Source: DSOI01 sp041394885
GTDB taxonomy: Bacteria > Acidobacteriota > Terriglobia > Bryobacterales > Bryobacteraceae
Length of the DNA stretch: 64,000 bases
Direction of reading: 5' to 3'
Assembly (NCBI GenBank): GCA_041394885.1
Contig: JAWKHI010000007.1
Location: forward strand, 62,001 to 126,000
Both the position numbers and the translations under genes were made by a program. Positions 45,041-54,237 of this stretch are shown here, in pieces. Numbering within the stretch: position 1 is the first letter of the stretch; each line of letters opens with the position of its first letter. The notes under the pieces were generated by a model. The model did no database searches, was not told where the DNA came from, and was given only the letters and a program-made list of their open reading frames with translations.

Positions 45041-46795
45041 ATGTCGAGCCATGACGACGTAAAACCGGGCTACCCGCCCGACAACTTGCCGCCCGACGAC
45101 GACCAGCAATCCATGGAGGCGCTGGAGCTCGAGCACATGCTCGATGACTTTCCGTCGCACTTCGCCCCACCCGCCGACGGCGAGGTGATCCAGGGCACGG
45201 TGGTTTCGGTGACCGATCGCGACGTAATCGTCGATTTCGGCTACAAAAACGAAGGCCTCGTTCCGCTCGAACAATTCGCCCAACCCGACGGATCGGTCTC
45301 CGTGAAGGCCGGCGACGTCATCGACGTCATGGTCGATCGCCAAGCCGAATACGTCGAAGGCTACATACGGCTCTCCCATGATCGCGCCACCAAGCTCCGT
45401 CACTGGGACACGCTCGAAACCGCCTACCGTGACGGCCTCCTGATTTCCGGTCGCGTCATCGAGAAGGTCAAAGGCGGCTTGTCGGTCGACGTCGGAGTCG
45501 TCGCATTCATGCCCGGCTCACAGATCGACATCCGCCCCATCCGCGATCCCGATGTCCTCGTTGGCCAGGATATCGCCGTCCGCGTGGTGAAGCTCAACCG
45601 CCGCCGCGGCAATGTTGTCGTTTCCCGCAAGGCCGCCCTGGAGCAGGAGAGCAACATCCGGAAATCGGTGACCCTCGAGACCCTCTCGGAGGGCGCCGTC
45701 GTCACCGGGGTTGTCAAGAATCTTACCGACTACGGCGTGTTCGTGGACCTCGGCGGCATCGATGGGCTCCTCCACGTGAGCGATATTTCCTACGGCCGGA
45801 TTCAACATCCGTCCGAGATGCTCGAAGTCGGTCAGGAGGTCACCGTCAAGGTCCTCAAGTTTGACCGTGAACGGGAGCGCATCTCGCTCGGCATCAAGCA
45901 GGTGTTGCCCGATCCCTGGGCCACTGCCATCGAGCGATACCCGGTCGGCGGCATCGTCATGGGGACCGTCGTCAGCGTCACCGACTACGGCGCCTTCGTC
46001 GAAATGGAACCAGGCGTCGAAGGCCTGATCCATATCTCGGAAATGACGTGGTCCCGCCGCATGCGGCATCCTTCCAAGGTGGTGAAAGTAGGCGACCAGG
46101 TCCAGACTGTCATTCTCGAGGTCAAACCCGAGGATCACCGTATTTCGCTCGGGATGAAGCAACTCGAAGCCGACCCCTGGACCACCGTTTCCAATCGCTA
46201 CAGCGTCGGTTCGGTGGTCAAAGGCCGTGTCCGCAAACTCACTGACTTCGGCGCGTTCGTCGAAATCGAAGAGGGCATCGATGGCTTGGTCCACATCTCC
46301 GACATGTCCTGGGACACACGGATCAAGAACCCCTCCGAGGTAGTCAAGAAAGGCCAGATCGTCGAGGCCGCGATCCTCGGCATCGATCCCAACAACCGGC
46401 GCCTCTCGCTCGGCATGAAGCAGTTGCAGCCGGATTCCTGGGAGACGTTCTTCCACGCGCACAACCCAGGGGATCTGATACGCGGAAAAGTCACGCGGTC
46501 AGCACCGTTTGGCGTCTTCGTGGAACTTGCTCCCGGCGTCGAAGGCCTGTGCCATCAGAGCGAAATTCCTCATGCCGGGGAACACGGCAAGGAGGAACCG
46601 CTGCTTCCCATCGGCGACGAGCGCGATTTCAAAGTGATCCGTATGGTGGAATCGGAGCGTAAAATCGGATTGAGCCTGCGAGCCATCGGCGACGATCAGG
46701 AGCGCGACCGCCTGGAGCAATACCACCGCAAAGCCGCCGCCGCTACCATGACCATCGAGGAAGCAGTTCACTCCAAGGATCGAGAAGAACGCTAA
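45041..46795 (+). CDS. rpsA: 30S ribosomal protein S1
   Basis: A 584-residue protein with six S1 RNA-binding domains at roughly residues 45-115, 130-200, 215-287, 300-373, 387-459 and 474-550, each with the pattern G-x-V-x3-T/V-x-Y/F-G-x-F-V-x-I/L (e.g. VKNLTDYGVFVDLGGIDGLLH, VVSVTDYGAFVEMEPG). The acidic N-terminus (DDVKPGYPPDNLPPDDD) is longer than in E. coli. S1 unwinds and recruits mRNA at the 30S subunit. GGAG is positioned ~9 bases before ATG. Followed after 49 bases by an HU/IHF gene, as in the rpsA-ihfB arrangement of Proteobacteria. Confidence 0.97.
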   Translation: MSSHDDVKPGYPPDNLPPDDDQQSMEALELEHMLDDFPSHFAPPADGEVIQGTVVSVTDRDVIVDFGYKNEGLVPLEQFAQPDGSVSVKAGDVIDVMVDRQAEYVEGYIRLSHDRATKLRHWDTLETAYRDGLLISGRVIEKVKGGLSVDVGVVAFMPGSQIDIRPIRDPDVLVGQDIAVRVVKLNRRRGNVVVSRKAALEQESNIRKSVTLETLSEGAVVTGVVKNLTDYGVFVDLGGIDGLLHVSDISYGRIQHPSEMLEVGQEVTVKVLKFDRERERISLGIKQVLPDPWATAIERYPVGGIVMGTVVSVTDYGAFVEMEPGVEGLIHISEMTWSRRMRHPSKVVKVGDQVQTVILEVKPEDHRISLGMKQLEADPWTTVSNRYSVGSVVKGRVRKLTDFGAFVEIEEGIDGLVHISDMSWDTRIKNPSEVVKKGQIVEAAILGIDPNNRRLSLGMKQLQPDSWETFFHAHNPGDLIRGKVTRSAPFGVFVELAPGVEGLCHQSEIPHAGEHGKEEPLLPIGDERDFKVIRMVESERKIGLSLRAIGDDQERDRLEQYHRKAAAATMTIEEAVHSKDREER

Positions 46796-46844
46796 GCTGA
46801 AGATTCTGCTAGCATAAGGGTGAAGACTTTCTGAGAGACCTACG

Positions 46845-47150
46845 ATGACCAAAGCCGACCTGATTGAAGAGGTAAGCCGCGTAGTGGAGATGACCCGCAA
46901 GGATTCCGAGGTCATCGTGGAGGCGATTTTCGACAGCGTCGTTCGCTCCCTGCGCACCGGCGACAAAATTGAGATCCGCGGATTCGGCAGTTTCCGCACA
47001 CGCCAACGTCAAGCCCGCATTGGCCGCAATCCCAAGACCGGCGCACGCGTCGAAGTCCCTGCCAAGCGCATCCCTTATTTCAAGCCGAGCAAGGAACTCA
47101 AGGATCTCGTCAACGGCGACGGCGAGTTCAAAGAGCCGCGCGGATTCTGA
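46845..47150 (+). CDS. HU/IHF-family DNA-bending protein
   Basis: A 101-residue nucleoid protein. The body matches the DNABII family (MTKADLIEEVSRVVEMTRKD, GDKIEIRGFGSFRTRQR, GRNPKTGARVEVPAKRIPYFKPSKEL). The arm tip RNPKTG includes the intercalating Pro. Its position right after rpsA and the ARVEVPAKRIPYFKP segment resemble IHF-beta, but the distinction from HU is not safe without a tree. Length includes a ~7-residue C-terminal extension. Confidence 0.92.
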   Translation: MTKADLIEEVSRVVEMTRKDSEVIVEAIFDSVVRSLRTGDKIEIRGFGSFRTRQRQARIGRNPKTGARVEVPAKRIPYFKPSKELKDLVNGDGEFKEPRGF

Positions 47151-47189
47151 CGCCCCTTCTTACGCGCCGCCCCCTCGAGCTGCTGTTTC

Positions 47190-47675
47190 ATGGATCGCCT
47201 CTATAGCCCTTGGCGGTACCAGTACGTGACCGGCCAAACACCCGCGCAAGGGTGCGTCTTCTGCGCCAAAGTGAATGACCCGGCTGAGGATGCCCTCATC
47301 GTCCATCGGGCAGAACTCAACTACGTCGTCGTGAACCTTTACCCCTACGCGAGCGGTCATATCCTGGTCGTTCCCTATTCGCACGTGGGCGCCCTCGCCG
47401 ATTGTCCCGACGCCACCGCTGCGGAGATGATGCAGTTGGTTCGCATCGCAGAAGGCGTGCTGCGAGAGGTCTACCGCGCACCCGGCTTCAACATCGGCAT
47501 GAATATCGGCGCTTGCGCGGGCGCTGGCGTCGCGGGCCACATCCACATGCATATGCTGCCTCGCTGGCCCGGCGACGCCAATTTCCTCACCACCACCGGC
47601 GAAACGCGCGTGCTGCCGGAAGAAGTCATAGAGACCGCCCGCAAGATCCGCGCCGCCTGGCCCGATTCTCGCTGA
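47190..47675 (+). CDS. HIT-family hydrolase (Ap4A phosphorylase/FHIT-like)
   Basis: A 161-residue protein of the histidine-triad superfamily, which hydrolyses or transfers nucleoside phosphates. The triad is GHIHMHMLPRWPGD (~residues 114-125); FCAKVNDPAEDALIVHRAEL and LVVPYSHV complete the fold. The opening LYSPWRYQYVTG is typical of the bacterial AP-4-A phosphorylase group. The ATG begins 39 bases after the HU/IHF gene. Confidence 0.92.
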   Translation: MDRLYSPWRYQYVTGQTPAQGCVFCAKVNDPAEDALIVHRAELNYVVVNLYPYASGHILVVPYSHVGALADCPDATAAEMMQLVRIAEGVLREVYRAPGFNIGMNIGACAGAGVAGHIHMHMLPRWPGDANFLTTTGETRVLPEEVIETARKIRAAWPDSR

Positions 47676-47727
47676 CCCGGGTTTTCACCCGAGAGACACC
47701 GCCGGTGCGCGCCTGTACAGTGCTGGT

Positions 47728-48952
47728 ATGGCCCTTGCTCTCGCGCTCGTCGTTCCTCTCGCGCTCGCAGCCGCCATTCAAAGCGTCGCCACCGCGGATC
47801 ACCCGGTCCGCGAAGGCTGCGAGGCGCGTGCCACAGTCGGGACGGTGAAGGCTGGTGAACCTGTCGAACTGCGTTTCGCCATCAACGGCGACCTCGGCGC
47901 CTGCTACAAGATCGCGGCCCGAAGCGGCGCCGTCAAAGGATACCTGCCGGCCTCGGCTCTCGCCAGCGTCGCTGACTTCGAAAATTCCCGCCGGTCGGCC
48001 CAGGGCATCGACAACGCCAATGGCGCCCCGCCTCGCTGTGCCCTCCCCGGCTCCGGTTGCCGCCGCAGTAACCTCACCCGCCACGCAGAAGGCCGCCGCG
48101 CTGCTGGCGGCCAACCAGCCGGCCGAAGCGCTCGAACTCCTCGCGCGTCTCCTCCAGGACCACCCCGCCGACGCCAACATCCTCGCCATGGCCGGACTCG
48201 CCGCGTACCATAGTGACCATGCCACCCAAGCCGCCCGCTACTGGGAGGCCTCTCTCGCCCTCCGCGATGATCCTCGCATCCGCGCGCTGCTCGATCGTGC
48301 CCGCCGCGAAACCAGCGGCGACACCAGTACCCGTCAGCTCACCGGCATCCGCTTCCAGTTTCGCTACGACACCCAGGACATTACCGCCGATCAGGCTCGC
48401 CAGTTGCTTCTCGTCCTCGATAGCGAGTTCACCCGCGTTTCCCAACAACTGGGTTGCCGAGCCGAGGAGCGCATCACCGCCATCATGCAAAGCGCCGACG
48501 CCTACCGCCGCACCACCGGAGCCGCCGAATGGAGCGCCGGTCTCTACGATGGCCGCATCCGCGTCGCGCTGCTCGAACCGTCTCCCGGCGAAGAGACACG
48601 ACAGTCGTTCTCGCATGAGATCGTGCACGCCTGCCTCGCCCGCACCGGATCCTGGCCTGCCTGGCTGCATGAGGGCTTGGCGCAACATCTCAGCGGACGC
48701 CGTCCCGGACAGCAGGAGCGCGCCCTCGTCGCCGCCATGATCCAGGCAAAGGCGCTTCCAACTCTCGAGGAAATGGGCGGTGGATGGTCCCGCATGAGCG
48801 CGGCCCACGCACAGGCTGCCTACGCCACATCGCTATCCGCCATCGATCTGCTGTTTGCCAGGCTCGGCCATGCCGGCGTTCGCAACCTGTTGCAGAGTCC
48901 GGACCGTCTCCCGCAGGTCAGCCGGCAACTGGATCAGTGGCTTCGGGAATGA
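47728..48952 (+). CDS. Secreted TPR and metallopeptidase (MA-type HExxH) protein, one frameshift
   Basis: A ~407-residue protein read in two frames. The first frame from ATG 47728 gives a signal peptide (MALALALVVPLALAAA) and a small beta domain (SH3-like, CYKIAARSGAVKGYLPAS). The second continues with a TPR-like helical region (AAALLAANQPAEALELL) and a peptidase with HEIVH in FSHEIVHACLA followed by WLHEGLAQHLSG, the zinc-site pattern of MA-clan peptidases. The break lies at CCCC 48026-48029; deleting one C gives NGARLAVPSP. Homopolymer error is the likely cause. Its 3' end overlaps the opposite-strand methyltransferase gene by 35 bases. Confidence 0.75.
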
Positions 48953-50258
48953 CTTCCACCGAGGATTCAATCCGGACTTTCCCGCCGAAAGCGAATCGGA
49001 CCCTGGCCGTCCCCGCCCTCGTTCCCTCCGGCAGATGGAAGTTCACCTCGTAGGTGGGCACTCGCGGATCGATACAAAACCACTCCACCTCGCGCGCCGG
49101 CGCCTCGCCCACGGCGATCGAAAGCGATTCCGGATCGTGCAGTTCTTCAATGGTTGCCTTCACCGCCCCGGATACGATTCGTTCGCCCGATACCAGATCG
49201 ATTCCGTCCCGCAGCGACGTCACACGCGGAACCACCGGAGGAGGCGGCAGCAGGCGCACCGCGGCCGCTGGACACAACAGTTCGCCCTCCACCTCGATCG
49301 TCACCGGCGCCAGCCCCGTCTCGAGCCCCGGCGGCAGCAGCACATTCAACTGGCGGAGCCCGTCGTGCTCGGGATGGCCCAGGTAGGTCACCTCGGCTTC
49401 CCTGCCCCCCACGCGCACCGTGATCGTGTTGATCCCCGCATCGGCGGGAACGCCCTCCACCCAAATCGAGAGCGCCGCGAAACGGCCTCGCGAAGGCGCG
49501 AACGGCTCAGAGGAATGAGCGTTCGTGATACGGCGTATCGCCGCGGCTGCCGGCGCTCGGCCCTCGCCCGGCGCCGGCGGCTTTCGCATCGTCACCCACA
49601 TATACTGCGTCAACACGCCTTCCAGCGCGAGCAGCGTCATGCCGTGTTCCGCTGCGAACTCCCGAACGGCGGTGGCCGGAATCCGCACGCCGGCCCACGT
49701 GTCGTAACTCTTCGCCGATTCCGGAAGGCCATTGATCTGGCAGCGCAGAATCGCACCCGGCTTCATCACCCGCACCGCCTCGCGAAGATAACCCATCACC
49801 ACTTCCCGCGACGGGATGTGTTGGAACACGGCGTAGGAATACACAAGGTCAAAGGAAGCATCGGCGAACGCCGACAGATCGGAGTCCGGCGCGTGATGCG
49901 GATGCGCGTGCGGGATCCCCGCCAGATTCTTACGCGCGCGCTCGATCATGAGGTCGGAAATATCTACCCCGTGGATCTCACCGAAGTGCCGCGACAGCGG
50001 GCGCATCAGCCGTCCAGGCCCGCATCCGATCTCGAGCGCCCGGCGCGCCCTCACAGGCCCGGGAGCCAGACGCCGCAGCTCCCACTCGATCGTCTTAACC
50101 TGCTCGGCTCCGGTGGCGAAAAACTCGTCCTCCGATTGCTGCCGTCTCCCGAACGCCACGTAGTAGTGCGCATCTTCGCCGGCGCGCTGGTTCCAGTCCG
50201 CGCGCATCCGATCCGCCACGCGCGCTTCGCCCGCCGGCTCCATCGGGTCAGTTTGCAT
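48918..50258 (-). CDS. SAM-dependent methyltransferase with C-terminal beta-sandwich domains
   Basis: A 446-residue protein. Residues ~40-190 are a class I methyltransferase (ALEIGCGPGRLMRPL, VDISDLMIERAR, FDLVYSYAVFQHI). The C-terminal ~220 residues contain repeated Ig/TIG-like beta-sandwiches (IWVEGVPADAGINTITVRVGG, ERIVSGAVKATIEEL) of a kind that bind or display ligands. This fusion is uncommon. It lies next to the beta-helix and degenerate Wzt-like genes, which suggests glycan-related modification. Start ATG 50258 overlaps the end of the beta-helix gene. Confidence 0.8.
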   Translation of the reverse strand: MQTDPMEPAGEARVADRMRADWNQRAGEDAHYYVAFGRRQQSEDEFFATGAEQVKTIEWELRRLAPGPVRARRALEIGCGPGRLMRPLSRHFGEIHGVDISDLMIERARKNLAGIPHAHPHHAPDSDLSAFADASFDLVYSYAVFQHIPSREVVMGYLREAVRVMKPGAILRCQINGLPESAKSYDTWAGVRIPATAVREFAAEHGMTLLALEGVLTQYMWVTMRKPPAPGEGRAPAAAAIRRITNAHSSEPFAPSRGRFAALSIWVEGVPADAGINTITVRVGGREAEVTYLGHPEHDGLRQLNVLLPPGLETGLAPVTIEVEGELLCPAAAVRLLPPPPVVPRVTSLRDGIDLVSGERIVSGAVKATIEELHDPESLSIAVGEAPAREVEWFCIDPRVPTYEVNFHLPEGTRAGTARVRFAFGGKVRIESSVEVIPEATDPVAG

Positions 50259-51614
50259 CGGAGCAGCGATTGTTCCGCACCGTATTGGCCTTCGCCTCCA
50301 CGTGCAAAGACGTAACCACGCAGTTGGACTTCATCCCGTAACCGGTGATCTCGTTGTCCTCGATCGTGATGCCTTTGGAAGGCGCCAACCGTTGCGCCTT
50401 CTCGCCCAGATAGATGCCCGCGCTGAGCAAATCCTCCTGGCCTGCCTCCACCGGACACGGCTTGTTGTCCAGCCCCTCGTTGCAGTGCCACTTGTTCAGA
50501 TTCAGCAGCTTGTTCCGCAGCACTTTGTGCCCTTCCCCGATCAGGAAGATCCCTCCGAACTTGGTCCCGTCGAACACGTTGTCGCGGATCGTGATGGCTT
50601 GTGACTTCATGTCTGGATTGGAATTGTTCACCACCAGCGCGAATTGGCCGTTGGGATAATCGCCGGCGGCGCCCGGTTGATGCACTGGTTCTCGCTCACT
50701 TCGCCGTCATGAAATCCGTCCAGATCGAAGCACTTTCCGTTCACTTCCTCGAACCGGTTCTTCGTGTACACGCCCTCGTCCACCTTGCCCGCCGTGTCCA
50801 CCGCCACCGGAATCGCCATCCGCGCCATGTCCACCACCTGGAACGGGTAGCCGATAAAGCGTCCGCGATTGTTCTGAACACGCACCCGGTTGGCGTGGCC
50901 TACCTGGATGGCGTCCCGGCCCACCACGTCGAACTGATTGTCCTCGATCAGACCCGTGTAGTTGCGCGGCGACAAGAACGTCGAGTGCGTCCACACACCG
51001 TTGCCCAGCACCCGCCGGAACTCGCAATTCCGAACCGTGAAATCATCGGTGCCTTCCTCGAAGAGTATCCCGCCGGTGGTGTTGTTGTGCCCGGCCACGT
51101 TGCGTCCGCCGGAATCCTCCACCTTGGTCTTCTCCACCGTAATCTTCTTTACCGCCCGCCCGAGAATCGCGAACCCGGCCACCTCCCGGATCTCCAGACC
51201 CGATATTTCGACCTCCTTGCACTCATCGATCAAGATCCCGTTGTTGCCGAAATGCATCATGAACGCCGACGAATCCGGCGGCAGGTCCATCGCCCGCTCC
51301 AGCACCTTCCGGTTGCCGTCGATCGCAAAGTTCCGCAGCTTCACCCGGCTCGCGTTCTGAACCAGTATCAGCGCGCGGCCATTGAAGTCCGCCGACGGAC
51401 GCAGCAGCGTGCCCTCGCTGCCCACCACCTCGATATCGTGCGCGTTGGGGCGAATGCGCAGCGGCCGTGTAAGTTCCAGTGGGCCGGGTGGCAGCTTGAT
51501 CGTCCCGGTTTCCACGTCGAAGAGCCGCTGCACCGATTGCTCCGGGGACGAGCACGAACCCAAAATAGCGATCAGCAGGCCGGTATGGGCAAGAGAAAGA
51601 CGAATGGCCATCAA
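50248..51614 (-). CDS. Right-handed beta-helix lipoprotein, one frameshift
   Basis: A ~455-residue protein in two frames. The N-terminal frame has a lipoprotein signal with lipobox LGSC (Cys ~21) and many beta-helix coils (RVKLRNFAIDGNRKV, ILIDECKEVEISGLEIREV, LIEDNQFDVVGRDAIQVG). The C-terminal frame continues the coils (ITIRDNVFDGTKFGG, ITIEDNEITGYGM). The break is in the GC run 50661-50674; one missing base restores the frame. The fold is that of pectate-lyase-like polysaccharide lyases or binders; no catalytic residue can be assigned. Upstream gene of the methyltransferase, divergent from the Wzt-like gene. Confidence 0.75.
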
Positions 51615-51632
51615 CCCGCTATTCTAACGTTG

Positions 51633-52565
51633 ATGCCTATCTCCTTTAAAGCCGCAACTGCGGGTGTTCTATCCCCCATTTCGGCCGAGGTGCCTGCCGG
51701 CGCGATCGTCGGCATCGCCGGCGACGCCAACTCCGGCGCGCCTGTCCTGCTCGATCTCGCCGCCGGCTCGCTTGCTCCCGAATCCGGCGCCGTCGAATCC
51801 GATCAGCCCTCACGGTCAATCGGCCTTGGTGATCCCCTCGACCTCGCCCCCGTGAAGACACTCCTCCTCCGCCACCCCTTCGCCGAGCAGGACGCTGTCG
51901 CACGCGCGCGTGCGCGCGTCGGCCTCGAGATGCTCCGCAAGGCCGGCGCCAGCGTCCTCGTGTGGACCCATGAACTCGACCTCCTCCGCGACCTGTGCGA
52001 CGAAGTATGGTGGCTGGACCGGGGCCGCATCGCTGCCTCCGGCGACCCACGCCAAACAGTCCACGCCTACCAAACCCACGTCGCGCGCCAACTCGCCGAT
52101 TGGGGACGCACCATCCAGTTTCCACTCGCCCCGTCGCTCCGCCGCGGCGACGGACGCGCCCGCATCGTATCCATCCAGACTCTCGACGCCGCCGGACACC
52201 CCGCCGCCGTTTGGCAAAGCGGCGACACCGCCAAGGTACGAGTAGCAGTGGCTTTCGATCAACCGGTGGAGGACCCCGTCATCGGCATCATGATCCGCAC
52301 CCGCATCGGGTTTGAGGTCTTCGGCACCAACACGGAACTCGAGCAGGTGAAACTCGGCCCCGTCCTCGCCGGCGAAACCAGAACCGTCACCTTCGCCTTG
52401 CACTGTTCACTGTGCCCGCAGGAGTACACCCTCACCGCCGCCTCGCACGATCCCAACGGCGTTTGGCATGACTGGATGGAAGACGCCGTAGCCTTCTGCG
52501 TAGCCGCGCCCCGATACACCGCCGGAGTGGCCGACCTACGCGCTACCGTCGAGGTGACGCCATGA
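51633..52565 (+). CDS. Degenerate Wzt-like protein: shortened pseudo-ATPase plus O-antigen-binding C-terminal domain
   Basis: A 310-residue protein aligned to polysaccharide ABC exporter ATPases of the Wzt type, but with a heavily reduced nucleotide-binding domain. The Walker A region reads GDANSGAPVLLDLAAG, lacking the Lys-Ser/Thr of GxGKS/T. Q-loop and LSGGQ signature are absent, and the Walker B position reads LLLRHPFAEQD instead of LLLDEPFA. The H-loop-like VLVWTHELDLLRDLCDEVWWLDRGRI segment is kept. Residues ~180-310 match the Wzt C-terminal carbohydrate-binding domain (VGAVFDQPVEDPVIGIMIRTR-type, FGTNTELE). No permease is adjacent. Likely a binding or regulatory remnant, not a transporter motor. 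Confidence 0.7.
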   Translation: MPISFKAATAGVLSPISAEVPAGAIVGIAGDANSGAPVLLDLAAGSLAPESGAVESDQPSRSIGLGDPLDLAPVKTLLLRHPFAEQDAVARARARVGLEMLRKAGASVLVWTHELDLLRDLCDEVWWLDRGRIAASGDPRQTVHAYQTHVARQLADWGRTIQFPLAPSLRRGDGRARIVSIQTLDAAGHPAAVWQSGDTAKVRVAVAFDQPVEDPVIGIMIRTRIGFEVFGTNTELEQVKLGPVLAGETRTVTFALHCSLCPQEYTLTAASHDPNGVWHDWMEDAVAFCVAAPRYTAGVADLRATVEVTP

Positions 52566-53611
52566 CACGGCGCCACCTGCTTCGGCTCCCTGCCGCCCTC
52601 GCTCCTGCGTGGGTGCCCTCCCAGGCGCTGGCCGCGGACCCGCCCCTCCTCAAACCCAGAGCCCTCGAGCCGGGCGATACCGTCGGCGTGATCATGCCCT
52701 CCACCCACGTCCCCGATCCCGATCGCCTCGCCGAAGTGGCGCGCACCGTCGAGTTCTTCGGGCTCGTGCTCAAACCCGGATCCTATCTCGGCCGCCGCAC
52801 CTGGAACTTCGCTCAATCGATCGAGCAGCGCGTCAACGAATTGCACGAGTTGTTTCGCGACCCCGAAGTGAAAGCCGTCATGCCGGTTCGCGGCGGCTAC
52901 GGTACGATGCAGTTTCTCGATCGCATTGACTACTCCCTCATCCGCAGCAATCCCAAAATCTTCACCGGCTATAGCGACATCACCGCCATGCACCTGGCCT
53001 TGCAGCGCCGCGCCGGATTGGTTACCTTCCACAGTCCGGTGATTCTGTCCGAATTCACTCCGTACACCCAGGCCGCGTTTCGTAAAGCTTTGTTTGAATC
53101 CAAGCCGCTCGGCGCGATCGAAAACCCGCCCGAGGCCAACCAGCTCCGCCCCAGGCACACGCTGCGCACCATCCGTCCCGGACGCGCGCGCGGACCGCTC
53201 ACCGGCGGTAACCTCACTCTCATCTGCGCCACCCTGGGCACACCCTATGAAATCGAAACCAGGGGCCGCATCCTCTTCCTGGAAGACGTCGGCGAAGAGA
53301 CCTACTCCATCGATCGGCTCCTCATGCAGTTGTGGCTCGCCGGCAAGCTGCAACAGGCCGCCGGAATCGTCTGGGGCGAATGCGCCGGTTGCGGACCCCA
53401 GCCGCTCCAGCCCTCCTCAGCCACCCCGTTCACGCTCGGCGAAACCGTCGACCACCTGCTCGGCCGTCTGGACATTCCCGTCCTCGCCGGCCTCACTATC
53501 GGCCACACCGCGGACCAAGCCACTCTCCCCCTCGGCGTCATGGCCACCCTCGACGCCACCAAAGCCCAACTTGTCATCGAAGAAGCCGCCACGGTCCCCG
53601 CCCGCGAATAA
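52562..53611 (+). CDS. LD-carboxypeptidase (S66), Tat-like export signal
   Basis: A 349-residue S66 peptidase that releases D-Ala from murein tetrapeptides. An N-terminal signal (MTRRHLLRLPAALAPAWVP) precedes the fold. The motif VRGGYG and the nucleophile Ser in FTGYSDITA are present, with Glu in FLEDVGEETYSID and His in LTIGHTADQ completing the catalytic triad. It overlaps the Wzt-like gene stop (ATGA), so the two are co-expressed. Confidence 0.9.
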   Translation: MTRRHLLRLPAALAPAWVPSQALAADPPLLKPRALEPGDTVGVIMPSTHVPDPDRLAEVARTVEFFGLVLKPGSYLGRRTWNFAQSIEQRVNELHELFRDPEVKAVMPVRGGYGTMQFLDRIDYSLIRSNPKIFTGYSDITAMHLALQRRAGLVTFHSPVILSEFTPYTQAAFRKALFESKPLGAIENPPEANQLRPRHTLRTIRPGRARGPLTGGNLTLICATLGTPYEIETRGRILFLEDVGEETYSIDRLLMQLWLAGKLQQAAGIVWGECAGCGPQPLQPSSATPFTLGETVDHLLGRLDIPVLAGLTIGHTADQATLPLGVMATLDATKAQLVIEEAATVPARE

Positions 53612-53630
53612 TGAGGCAAAATAGAAACTT

Positions 53631-54230
53631 ATGACAAGACGGGATTACCTGTTCTCCGGCGCCGCTGGCGCTCTCCTCGCGGCCTGTTCCAGTAAGGTCG
53701 AAGGCCCCGCCCGCTACCGCGTCAAGTTCGAAACGACCAAGGGAGACTTCCTGGTCGACGTGGTACGCGAATGGTCTCCCAACGGCGCGGACCGTTTCTA
53801 CGAACTCGTCACCACCGGCTTCTACGACGGTGCCCGCTTCTTCCGTGTCGTGCCCGGCTTCGTGGTTCAATTCGGCCTCAAGGGAGACCCGGCCGCCGAC
53901 GCCAAATGGGACGACGCCACCATCGAAGACGACACCCCGCGCGGAATGTCCAACCTCCCCGCCACCGTCGTCTTCGCCGCCAAACAGACTCCCAATACCC
54001 GCAGTTCCCAGGTCTTCATCAACCTCGGCCAGAACCAGCGCCTGGACGCCATGGGCTTTACTCCCTTTGGCCGGGTCAGCGAGGGCATGGCCGTCGTCGC
54101 CGCCATCAACAACGAATATGGAGAGGCGCCCGATCAAATGAGGATCAAGACCGAAGGCAATGCGTACCTGGAACGCGACTTTCCGCGGCTGGATTTTATC
54201 AAGAAAGCTTCCGTCGTCCCGGGGGAATAG
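53631..54230 (+). CDS. Cyclophilin-type peptidylprolyl isomerase lipoprotein
   Basis: A 199-residue cyclophilin. The N-terminus (MTRRDYLFSGAAGALLAACSS) has a lipobox LAAC, so the protein should be anchored in the envelope. The catalytic barrel shows NGADRFYELVTTGFYDGARFFRVVPGF and TRSSQVFINLGQN-type segments of the bacterial small cyclophilins; the usual FH(R/K) pattern is FFRVV here. It lies 19 bases after the LD-carboxypeptidase. Confidence 0.88.
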   Translation: MTRRDYLFSGAAGALLAACSSKVEGPARYRVKFETTKGDFLVDVVREWSPNGADRFYELVTTGFYDGARFFRVVPGFVVQFGLKGDPAADAKWDDATIEDDTPRGMSNLPATVVFAAKQTPNTRSSQVFINLGQNQRLDAMGFTPFGRVSEGMAVVAAINNEYGEAPDQMRIKTEGNAYLERDFPRLDFIKKASVVPGE

Positions 54231-54237
54231 AGTCCAC

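Noticed and set aside
50601..51632. Upstream extension of the Wzt-like frame (about 344 extra codons)
   Set aside because: This part is antisense to the beta-helix lipoprotein and has no transporter or other domain character; ATG 51633 is the natural start.
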